Below, piece after piece: positions 35,064 through 45,640 of a stretch of DNA of 64,000 bases; position 1 is the first letter of the stretch; each line of letters begins with the position of its first letter. A model generated the notes under the pieces. That model had not been told where the DNA came from. It ran no database searches and saw only the letters and a program-made list of their open reading frames with translations. The position numbers and the translations under genes were made by a program. Location: positions 62,001-126,000 of the forward strand of contig JADNRV010000093.1 in NCBI GenBank assembly GCA_015499995.1, in the 5' to 3' direction. The DNA comes from Flammula alnicola (taxonomy: Eukaryota; Basidiomycota; Agaricomycetes; Agaricales; Strophariaceae).

Positions 35064-36732
35064 CTACACATCATCGTCGACCAAATCCCACCCCTCCTCC
35101 TCCTCCTCCCTGGCCACCTCCTCGATCCTCTCCCGTGCGATCCCTCCCGTAGTGGGCTTATTGGCCAGCCGCGTCGCTCTCGGGCGCGAGGACGGGTTCG
35201 CCGTCGTAGCTTGCAGGAGCTGCGCAAAGTCCAGCGGGAACGATGGGGGCGTCGGGGGCGGGAGAGTCGGGTGAGTCGAGTGGGACTTCCTACAAAAGAG
35301 AATGAGTAAAAGCAAATACAAGAGGAATGACAACACAAAGAAAGGTAAGGAAGAGAACGGAGAGAAAGGGAAGGAAGATACGGACCGGCCAAGCTCCGCG
35401 CTGCAGCACACCATCCAGAGGTTGCTCAGCACGTCCCCGGCCTGGCTCAACGGGACGTCGACGCTCTGCGTGTACGCGAGGTAAGAGACGTTGTACAGCA
35501 GCATGGAGAGTGCGGTGGTGAAGGAGGATTGCAGTGACGAGGGGGGCGGGTCGGCTGCGAGGACCGAGGCGGCCAAGGTCGAGTCTTGCAGTTTGGTAGA
35601 GACAGAGACACTTGAACGATGGGTGGTGGTGGTGGATGAGGGCGATGATTGGGTGTGTGAGATGCGTCTTGGAGAGAGGGAGGATTGGGTAGAGGGGGGT
35701 AAAGCTGCAGGTGTTGGAGAGGAGGAGAGGTGTAGGGGGTGTTTGGTATACCATCTGAGGACGATGCATCGAATGAGGTGAAAGAAGTGCGAGGCAGAGA
35801 AGCTATATTCGTACCTTGCCCAACCACCGGTTTCTGTTCCCTTCGTCGCGCCGATCCAAGGCTGACCGACGCCTAGCTTGCCCCCGGTCCATATCACTTC
35901 AAAGGGGAGCTTGATGCCAAGGTAGAAGGTGAGCAGAGACAGGAAATGGATCGTATGTGTCAGGACAGCGTTGATGTGGTCGGGCGGGTATCCTGATAAT
36001 TGCATTAGAAAGAATTGATCAGCACAAAAGGAGACTCACGTCTCATATCCCCAGGTACAGGCAGGATAAGGTCTCCAATCGTCCATTCGCCCTTTGTTCC
36101 TGCCTTGCCACCGATCGGTGGCCGTCCACCCACTTCGACGACATTGAAGACTTCTACGAGCTCCTGGACCAGCCCGGAGCGCGCTCGTGCGATGGTGGAT
36201 GATAAGTTGAAGAGATGCTCTGCCTCTCGAGGAGGTGGAGGTGACGGAGAGGGCGTGGCGGAGTGGATGGCTGATGTGGGCGATGTCTGGAGTTTCGCAG
36301 CTGAGATGCTGCGCCGACGAGATGCGAGCGTCTCACGGAGAGTTCGTAGACGATCTCTCTCTGCAACAGCTTTCTTAAATTCGGGTAAAATCGAGACAAT
36401 AAAAGAAATACGTACTCTTTTCGTTCTCCTTCCTGAGCTTCGCTAGACCGTTTTGGAGTTCCTCCACCTGCCTTTGACAAGCGGCGAGATTCGCTCGGGA
36501 GAGTCTGGCTTGTGTCATCGTCTCAGCGAGCGCCTTGTTTGCCTTGGATACGTGTTCATCTCTGTCCAAAGCATAATGCTGCGTCTGCTGTCGTAGATCA
36601 TGGACACTGCACCGACGTTGAGATTAGTTACAAGATAAAGATCGATGGGAAACACTGGGAGCCTTACTGGGTTTTTAGGCAATTTTCACAGTAAAACTGG
36701 CGTTGTTTGAGTTCGCAGATTTTACAGTCCAT
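35064..36732 (-). CDS. Autophagy protein Atg14/UVRAG (Vps38)-like
   Basis: From the ATG at 36732 the protein begins MDCKICELKQRQFYCENCLKT, a CxxC...CxxC zinc-binding start. It is followed by a coiled coil (HALDRDEHVSKANKALAETMTQARLSRANLAACQRQVEELQNGLAKLRKENEK in pieces around an intron). After introns near 36412-36370 and 36039-36006 comes the family's conserved core: TIGDLILPVPGDM, YPPDHINAVLTHTIHFLSLLTFYLGIKLPFEV, LSMLLYNVSYLAYTQ and VLSNLWMVCCSAELGR. The last exon ends GWDLVDDDV. These features match the UV-resistance/Atg14 family, the regulatory subunits of the class III PI3-kinase (Vps34-Vps15-Vps30) complexes in autophagy or endosomal sorting. The exons join in frame and the gene looks intact. 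It is divergent from the NACHT gene and is the parent of the broken copy at 41.4-49.5 kb. Coding could start further upstream. Confidence 0.8.
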
Positions 36733-37787
36733 GCATGAGGGAAGAGTTGCTGCGAGTTGAATATGTTTCTTGTCGCACAAGGCTGCAGACTTTTCTGTCA
36801 GCGTCAAAGGACTGGCCAGTGGCAGCGAATTAGTCTCTTAATGCCGACCGCGGCACCGGTGGAAAGTCCCACAGACATTATGTAATCTTCATCGACTTTG
36901 TCTTCCGGAGTGGCCCAGTTGAGGTAGGGCCCCGGGAAAGCAGGATACCAGATGGTCCGCTGTCATTCGCACTGTCTTTACAATTTCAGCTATTGTCGGT
37001 ACATCCCTATCGCGCAATTGATACCGAAATTTCAGACTTGAAATCGTTCCATGTGCAAAATCTGGCCTTCTGGTTTGCAACGCGTACGTTGAACTTGCAA
37101 TGGAGTTTAACAGGACTCCAACAGGATTCGTGAGAGATAAAAGCAGGGCTACGTACGTGCACCAGAACCTTGCATCAACTGGAACCTTGCACTAGTGATT
37201 CCGCTTTCGACGTTGGAATACATGGCCATGACCAAGTGAAATGACTGCCAGTGGGAGACACAGGTTTAACCGAGGCTTAACTCTGTAACAAGAAGTAACA
37301 ATGGTAATCGGAACGACATCGCTGTATGGGTTACAACACGAGGTAAAACCAACACATAGAGATGTTGAGGTGCTCTCAACTTCTTGCCTATGTTGCGAGC
37401 GTCGCCACTAGTTATACTTGAGTTATACGTTTAAGAAAATGCTATGGAGTAACGGAACTACGGGAAATGGTGAGAAGTAAATTAAAATGTTAGACGTGCC
37501 GCGGTACTTACTGCGGGGGTGGGGAATGGAAAGGGACTGGAAAAGGATCAAGGTGACAAGTAGGGGGAAAGGGAAGAATGGAATTAGGCGGTGTTTCATG
37601 GAAAGATAAGATAACGATGTCTGATGAGATGATCACATACATTCGCACGAAATGCTTACACACTAACACAGCTCTGGGGCGCTGGCGGTGAGTTCAGAAT
37701 CACAGCACTCCTGCCATCTTGCCACTTGCAGCCTCTACTGATCCAACGACATCGTTCGAGAGCACATACAGATAAATTTTCTAGGCG
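36733..37787. other. Divergent promoter region of Atg14-like and NACHT genes
   Basis: About 1 kb without a gene. The segment 36935-37080 recurs at 52690-52800 and 55880-56020. Between 37107 and 37450 lies an insertion absent from copy 2, flanked by the direct repeat ATGGAGT. Confidence 0.55.
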
Positions 37788-40364
37788 ATGTTCTCGCGAA
37801 GTAACCTCAACGTTCTGGGGGGTTCATTCACTCAGGTCAACGGTTCATTTACTCAGGTCACCGAGTTGCATAGCGGTCCTGCAGGTGCGAAACAGTTACT
37901 TCAGACCTAGCTCACAACCACCGATCTGAGTGCATGATACGAGCAGCCTTTGAACGCCTGCAACAAGCAACTGCATCTGCAGCCTTTCATAACTCCAGCG
38001 AACGTTTCGATCCACCTAGATGTCACCCAAGAACACGCGTCGCCGTCCTAGAGAGGATTATGAACTGGATATTGGGGAAAGAAGATCTCAACGCGCTTAT
38101 CCTGTGGCTATATGGTCCAGCGGGGTCGGGAAAGTCTGCGATTGCTCAGAGCATCGCTGAGCTTTGCGACGCGGCGAACATCCTCCTGGCCACCTTCTTT
38201 TTCTCTAGGTCTGATCATACCCGAAATCGCGGCGACGCCCTTATCCCTACCCTCGCGTACCAACTAGCCTCCAATATTCCTGGAGCACGCGCACGAATTG
38301 AGAAGATAGTCGACCGTGATCCACTGATCTTCAAGCGATCGTTGGATGCGCAAATCAAATCCCTCCTCGTCGACCCCCTCCAAGACCTTGTCGCCTCGGG
38401 ATACTTCAACGATCCCAGTTCCTCCCCTCGATTGATTATCATTGATGGCCTCGACGAGTGTCAAGATTTCCGAGTACAGCACCAGATCATCGAATCTATT
38501 GCACATGCGCTCCAACAGCATCACTTGCCATTCATCTTTCTTATCGTGAGCCGACCTGAGCAACATATCTCGTATTCATTCAATTCCGGACGACTTCCCG
38601 AACTTCGAATCTCCCTGGCTTTGGACAACTCGTTTCACCCTGATGATGATATTCGGCTCTTCCTTCAAGACTCTTTTCTCCGTATTAAGAACACCCACCC
38701 AAAGATGCATTACATTCCTGCTGACTGGCCTCTCTCCGACGTTATTGAGTCACTGGTCAAAAAAGCGTCCGGCCAGTTCATCTTCGCTGCAACCGTCATG
38801 AGGTATACATCGTCCACCCGTCACATACCCCCCAATCGACTGGACATTATCCTGGGTTTACGTCCTGCTCACAATGACACCCCTTTTGCGGAGCTCGATG
38901 CGCTGTATATGCACATACTGTCATCCGTGGACGACGTCGAGTCGGCGTTACTAATCATTGGCACCGTCCTTCTCAGATGGCAAGAAGCGATACTCAGTCA
39001 TAGGGGCTTACACGAAATCGCGAAATTTCTGGGTTTAAACCCGGGAGATGTTGAAGTTATCCTAGGCGATCTTGCATCCGTGATCGAGATTGATACAGGG
39101 TATGGATACATGGATCCGCAGATACACATTTTACATGCATCTTTAGAGGACTTTCTCTTTGACATGTCTAGATCCCGACGATTCTACATTGATCCTCGAT
39201 TAATGCATACAAAATTTGCAAATCAATGTTTACAGGATCTCAAAGCCCGAGGTAGACGTAATTCTATTAATGTCATCCATTAATTCTAATTCTCAAGTTA
39301 TGTGATAGATGCTTCAACATTTCACTATGCCTACATGGCCCTGCTCTTCCACTTAAGTAAAACTCTTCCAACGTCAGATCTGAGAATGGGTATTCTTGAT
39401 CTTTCCTTCGACGAGGTGCTACAGGGTGTAGTAAATGACCGACATGCCCGCTTGGTCAGCATACTCAATCCCCTTCCTCGTTGGATCACCTCATTTCTGA
39501 CATCTATAAAAATGCTTGTGCGTATTCGCATTTTCGATATATTTGTCTTCTATGTTTGGGGCATTGATTGCATTTTCGTAGGGATTCGAAGATTCTGACC
39601 ACATATATGCTCATCAATTTGCATCTTACGACCGATTAATAATGATGGAACTCGACAAGTATGGATGGAAACCCGCAACCCAGTTCCTTCTCTCGATTGT
39701 GTGCATAGTTCGCTCAACTGCACGACTACATTTTCCGTCATCTTCGTGGATGTCTGCTCAGATAGACAAACCTGACGACAGCCAGTTGCACTTGTATAAC
39801 ATAGCCTTTCACGACCCCGAGACCCTTATTGCATTTTTGGAGGACTCAACGAGGTCTGGGATATATGTGATGGGGGACGACAAATACGCAGTTGCCGCTC
39901 TGTGGTGCTTACTTGTTCTCGGACATCCGAACGAGCAGCTTCCTGGTAGATACACGAACCACGATCTCAAGATGCGCCGGAATTCCCCGTGGCGGTGGCG
40001 ACAATTGGCAACGATTGGGTTTTTCAAGAAACGACGACAAGTCATAAAAAAGACCTGGGAAAGCTGGGTCGATTTCGGTGCCACCAACTTGGTTCCCGCG
40101 CCACACCCTTTCGCCAAATTCCATCGACATTGGGAAATCCACAAATGGCACTCGCGCCAGGTATATTCTTTCATCCTGAAATTCCTTCCAGAAATGTTGG
40201 ACAGATCAGGGAAATTGGACATGTTGGTCAAGCTGGCACGCCGACGTTCTTTCGCAGACACATCGCTGAAATATCCACGTCGGACCAAACGGGCGAAGGA
40301 AGCCATGGAACGATATGTAGCTAGGGTAGCAGGTGAGGGGAGCGCGGAGGAAGAGGCGTCGTGA
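37788..40364 (+). CDS. NACHT-domain NTPase (fungal NLR-like), copy 1
   Basis: Four exons (37788-37884, 37947-39251, 39309-39517, 39582-40364) join in frame to about 797 aa. The first exon is the short N-terminal module MFSRSNLNVLGGSFTQVNG followed by SFTQVTELHSGPA, with a duplicated FTQV unit. Exon 2 carries AFHNSSERFDPPRCHPRTRVAVLERIMNWI, Walker A GPAGSGKSAIAQ, Walker B LIIIDGLDECQD and SRPEQHIS. Exons 3 and 4 form a helical C-terminus ending in a basic region (LKYPRRTKRAKEAMERYVARVAG). No WD, ankyrin or TPR repeats are visible. The family is linked in fungi to heterokaryon incompatibility and innate-like defence; the specific role is unknown. The start is set by a 62-nt intron that links the FTQV module to AFERLQQATASAAFHNS in frame. 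The Walker motifs look functional. Confidence 0.85.
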
Positions 40365-41410
40365 AAACACATAGGTGCGCAGTGGAGGACGCCAATCTGG
40401 CTCGGCGCGTCGAGACTGGAAGACGGCAGCCGTACATGAACATGCACAGCCACGTCCCGACCTAATCTAATCTACGCGAGGGAGTCGGAGGGACTCCCAC
40501 TATTGCAACAGTACCCCACTGCACATAACTGCGTCGGTATCACCGGAGGCAGAAAGGGATGTCTGTAAACGGGTCCCTACATGGCGCTTATCTACTAGGG
40601 ATTGTTAACCATTTTCCTTGTTACAATTGACTCTAATGATAAGATCTATTTCTTTATGGCTAGTACTCTTTTAGATCCCAGAAGAAACGACAATGCACCA
40701 CCCACAACTCAACTGGCTTCCAACATTCGGTACTCAAGAAACAACGTCCAGAAGGTACCACGAAATAGGGAATTTAAGAGAGAGCGAATTTCGGAATATC
40801 ATAAAGGAGTGTGACTTCCATGCGACGATAAGTCTGGGATTTTCGAAGATACTAGTAACGTAGCAAAGACGACATTATCACTGCTAAGCGCGCGATGGGC
40901 GATACCTGGTTGTAAATGGGATGATGGTGGATAATTGTCGACTAGGACCTTTTCGGAGTAAAACATGCCACTACAGAGGACTAAGCCGTCGACCCTTGCG
41001 TCAAACAGAATCGGCTGGCGTACCACTTCTTTAGTCAATCATCTTCGAGTTTCCCCTGAATATCGCCCTAGCCATCAGCGCTTCCCAGCTTCCAGGAGAT
41101 GTGTACAATACAACAATCAAGCGCAAGATTCAGATGCCACTGACAACAGTATGGCATGGTATCTACCCACAGTACGCAGCGACCGAGGGTTCGAAGATCA
41201 GCAGATAATCACATGTTCGGATGCAAGACCTCTTGACATACCATGGCCTCCTTTCTATTTGTACGTGTGCGCTTCATCTCAATTGCGACGAGAGCGAGGT
41301 CTCCTGGCAGTTGGGGCCATAATCTAAATAGATAAATCTCAGCTTTGATCCAGAAGAGCAGAGAATGACGATCGTCACGCGCACGGCTACATAGTGCTCC
41401 TAGCAACGAG
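40365..41410. other. Spacer between the two duplication copies
   Basis: Homology between the copies ends about 40450, and copy 2 begins about 41411. The intervening 1 kb has one 120-codon plus frame (40965-41327) with no domain and shows no recognisable element. Confidence 0.4.
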
Positions 41411-42039
41411 GGCACAAAGAACGGCAAGGAAGAGAACGGAAAGAAAGGAGAGGAAGGAGAGGAGAGGAGGATAGGAAGAGACGGACTGGCCAAGCTCCGC
41501 GCTGCAGCACACCGTCCAGAGGTTGCTCAGCACGTCTCCGACCTGGTTCAACGGAACGTCGACGCTATGCGTGTACGCGAGGTAGGAGACGTTGTACAGC
41601 AGCATGGAGAGCGCGGTGGTGAAGGCGGATTGCGCCGACGAGTGGTGCATGAGGGCGATGATTAAGTGTGGGAGATGCGTCTTGGAGAGAGGGGGGATTG
41701 GGTAGAAGGGGGTAAAGCTGCGGGTGTTGGAGAGGAGGAGAGGTGTAGGGGGTGCTTGGTATACCATCTAAGAACGATGTATCGGATGAGATGAAGGGAA
41801 TGTGAGGCAGTGAAGCTATGCACGTACCTTGCCCAACCACCTGTTTCTGTTCCTTTCGTCCCTCCGATCCAGTGGCTGCCAGATGCCCAGCTTGGCCCCA
41901 ATCCATATGACCTCGAAGAGGAGCGGTAGAACGTGAGCAGAGACCGGAAATGGATCGTATGTGTCAGGAAAGCATTGATATGGTCGGGCGGGTATCCTGA
42001 CAGATGTATTAGAAAGAATTGAACGGTTCAAATCTCACG
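41411..42039 (-). pseudogene. Broken Atg14-like duplicate, C-terminal part
   Basis: Closely matches 35360-36005 of the intact gene: LHLIRYIVLRWYTKHPLHLSSSPTPAALPPSTQS, TALSMLLYNVSYLAYTHSVDVPLNQVGDVLSNLWTVCCSAELG. The last exon is missing, about 110 nt are deleted internally (near 41640), and frameshifts fall in the GYPPDHIN...LLTFY segment. It is cut at 42039 by the Tnp2 element. Confidence 0.85.
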
Positions 42040-42054
42040 CCCAGTGAGAAAGGG
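42033..42054. repeat. Left target duplication and TIR of Tnp2 element
   Basis: TCTCACG (42033-42039) followed by CCCAGTGAGAAAGGG (42040-42054). Confidence 0.85.
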
Positions 42055-42247
42055 AGGTAAGCACGTACAAATATACCGATCCGTATATGGAAAGCCACAT
42101 GGCGTATAGCCACATCGATCCGTATCTTGATCACGACCAGTTGTGTTCGACTTTCTTCCGCGTCTCTCTGCGTCTCTCTGCGCTGTGCTGCTCTGAGTCT
42201 GCGCGCACCGTGCACGCTCTCCACTTTGAAGCTTGGGACACTCTACC

Positions 42248-45200
42248 ATGGAACGGAAATGGTTTTGCAACTGCCTGGCCCACTGTACTCGGGATCCCGC
42301 TCGTCCGAAAGAGGTGTCCCGTTCTACCTGGTTTGCGCATCGAGCATATCGCAATTCCGAAGCCACTGCACATGGACAACCCGCTCCTCATACAATAGCA
42401 TCTACGTCTGCCACAGGAGTTCCTCCGAGCTCCAGACCTCGTTCGCGGGATTCGTCAGCCGAGCCAACAGAGCGCCCGCCCAAGATTACTCGAGTCCACG
42501 GAAACGACGCCGATGCCAACCTCAACGACGCTGGGGCGCCAAACATACCTCAGATGCATGAAGAAAGGGAGAACACTGGATTAGAGGGTGGATCTGAAGG
42601 AGAAGGAATGGATTTGGATTGTGGTGGAGGTGATGCTGGAGATATGGCTAGTAATCTAGTTAGTTGGCGAGAGGATGATCGTAACAAACCAAAAACACTA
42701 ATATAATCATTTTCTGCAATTCAATAAGATTCCGGAGGAGCAAACTCACAGCGATCAAGCAGACCCTGGTTCGCTACAGCATAGGCAACAGTCGCCTGAA
42801 GACGATGCAGGACTTGGAGCTGGCGATGCCGGCGAAGAAGCGCCCTCTGAAGAAGACTTTGTCGAGGTGGCAGCAACACTCGAAGAGCTCAAAATCTCCC
42901 AGGCTTTCATCGCTGGACTGCAAAATGCGACACTAGATGCTGACGGGCTCGATGCCGAAGTTCTCGAGCGTCTACGAGACCCTCTAACCGTTCCTCTTGA
43001 CTTTGATGAATCCCCTGAGCTGCGGACTTCCATCGAGCTCTTCCTCGATACAACAAATGCCTCCGAGGAGGTGTATGAACATGTCCGCAAAACATTCGAA
43101 CGTCATATGGACCGCACTCATCCAGACGAAGATCGAGAACCACTGCTGTCTCATTATCAGGTCAAGCGAAGCATTGCGGAAATTACTGGAGTCCATTCTG
43201 TCATGCACGACATGTGTCCAGATACTTGCATTGCCTATACCGGCCCTTTTTCTGAGCTCGAAGCTTGTCCGAAGTGCCACAAATCACGGTACGACCCTGT
43301 GCTACTTGCGTCAAGCAACGGAACGAAAAAGGTTCCCCAACGGCAATTTCATACCATGCCGTTGGGGCCCCAGCTTCAGGCGCTTTGGCGAAGCCCCGAA
43401 ACTGCAAAGGCAATGCGCCATCGAAATGAAGAAACGGAGAAAATTCTACAACAACTCGAACAGAATGGTAACAAGCTCGAAGACTGGGAGGATATCTACC
43501 ACGGTACTGCTTACCTTGACGCTGTGCGCTCCGGAAACATAACCGCCAAGGATACCGTCCTTCTTATGTCAATCGATGGCGCTCAGCTCTACCAGAGCAA
43601 ACAGTCCGACTGCTGGATTTATATCTGGGTCGTTCTAGACCTTGCGCCTAACCTTCGGTACAAAAAGCGCCATGTATTTCCCGGTGGATTTATCCCAGGC
43701 CCCAACAAGCCGAAAAACGTGGATTCCTTCTTATTCCCTGGACTGCACCATGTCTCTGCTCTTATGAAAGAAGGCCTTCGCATTTGGGATGCTTACGAAA
43801 ATCAGGTGTTTGATTCGCACCCGTTTGTCTACCTCGGGTCCGCAGATGGACCCGGAATGACATATCTCAATGGACTGACAGGACACTCCGGCGCTTACGG
43901 ATGCCGCCTCTATTGCCCTGTCAAGGGAAGGCGAAAGACTGGTGGAAATCACTATTATCCAGCCCTTCTCAAACCCCTCGAATACAATGTAGAAGGTTGC
44001 GACCATGGTGATGTCAATGCGCGTCATCTTCGTTCTAGCAATCGACAAGAATACCTTGATGCCCTCAACAAGGTGTTAAACTCACGGACACAGGGGCAGC
44101 ACCAGGAGAACAGGCGAGAAACTGGGATCACAAAACCGAGTATATTCAGCGGATTCCCGGCCACACGCACAATAGGTGTACCTGCTTGTTTCGGAGGTGA
44201 TCTGATGCATCTCATTGCTCTCAATCTCACGGACTTGCTGCTTAGTCTATGGCGCGGAACAATTGACTGTGATCCTGACGACGACAAAAGCACATGGGAC
44301 TGGGTTTGTTTGACTAGAAATACTTGGAAAGAACATGGCCTACGCGTCGCTGAGGCAACGCCATATCTTCCCGGATCTTTTGATCGCCCACCACGAAATC
44401 CTGCCGAAAAAATCAACAGCGGCTACAAAGCTTGGGAATATCTCACGTATATTTATAGCCTAGGACCAGCATTACTCAAAGGCATTCTGCCAGACAAGTA
44501 CTGGAAGAATTATTGCAAACTGGTCCGTGGTGTTCGCCTAGTTCACCAGCGGTCTATCAAAACAGAGGAACTTCACGAAGCCCACCAGCTATTGGTCGAA
44601 TTTGTAGAAGAATTTGAAGACCTCTACTACCAGCGAAAAGAATCACGCATCCATTTCTGTCGACAAAGCATCCACGCACTCCTTCATCTTGTTCCTGAAA
44701 TTATCCGACTCGGTCCAGGGGTTTACTACACCCAATGGACCATGGAGCGCACCATCGGAAACCTTGGAGAAGAGATCAAACAGCCTTCCCAGCCATTCGC
44801 AAATCTCTCAGAGCGTGGCCTTCGTCGCTGCCAAATTAATGCCCTAAAATGCATGATGCCAGATCTCGAACCCGAGCGTGGGTTACCGCGCGTATCAGAT
44901 GACTTGGGTGATGACTATATTTTACTCGGTGATCGGGAAAAGTATTCGCACACCCTGCCAGATGTAGAGGTCGCTGCTGTGCGATATTACTGTTCTCACG
45001 CCGAAGTCGATCCAGAGTGGAACCCACGAATTCAAAAATGGGCTCGGATGCGCCTTCCTAATGGCCAGATTGTGCGCGGCAGCTGGAAAGAGAAGCACAA
45101 ATCACTTGAGAAAGTAAGAATGGGTCGGAATATTAAAGTGCGTACATTTCTTTTAGATGGAATCTACTAATTTACATGATTTGATACACAGTATTATAAC

Positions 45201-45533
45201 AACGGATTGCGAAAACAGCCAAAATTTGCCGAGCTTCAGTATTTCTTCCAGGCAAAGTTTAATGGCGAGAAGAAAACTTGCGCTATGGTCTCGGTATTCA
45301 GTGACCCCGATGCCCAGATACTTCTACAATCAAGCCGAGCACTGTGGGTTTGTGAATACCGTGGAGACGACGCACTCGAGGTTATTCCAGCAAAATGGAT
45401 ATCAAGTTGCGTAGCGATGCCGCCGATGAATGAGCCACCTGACAACCTTCGCTACGTGTGTGAAAAAATGGGCTTAGATGTTGCGTCGATAGGAGGCGCC
45501 GAGGAAGAAGACAATGATAATTTCTATGTGTAG
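42248..45533 (+). CDS. Tnp2-family transposase
   Basis: Three exons (42248-42658, 42729-45137, 45192-45533; phase-0 introns) give 1,053 aa. The N-terminus has a cysteine/histidine cluster (ERKWFCNCLAHCTRD), probably metal-binding, then a low-complexity acidic linker. The core carries the Tnp2 signature: LLMSIDGAQLYQSKQSDCW, YIWVVLDLAPNLRYKKRHVF, GGFIPGPNKPKNVDSFLFPG, LTGHSGAYGCRLYCP, GDLMHLIALNLTDLL and WTMERTIGNLGEEIKQPS. The last exon forms the usual C-terminal domain (YFFQAKFNGEKKTCAMVSVFSDPDAQILLQSSRALWVCEY). It cuts and pastes the element through the terminal repeats. Tnp2 proteins are related to plant CACTA/EnSpm transposases. No stops or frameshifts, so it is probably functional. Confidence 0.88.
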
Positions 45534-45640
45534 TTGTACTCTATGTAGTTAGTTGTACTTAGGCGGCAAGCTTGGCCTAAAGCAGCGTTGTCACTATCGT
45601 GACTTGCACGCATTCAAGTCCTCGCTTTCTCTCTCCCACC

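Noticed and set aside
34998..35781. Plus-strand ORFs opposite the Atg14-like gene
   Set aside because: They are antisense shadows of GC-rich coding sequence; the minus-strand exons match a known family.
37934..39283. NACHT gene starting at the ATG at 37934
   Set aside because: That ATG lies inside the 62-nt intron that joins the FTQV exon to AFERLQQ; the upstream ATG at 37788 gives the fuller family-like N-terminus.
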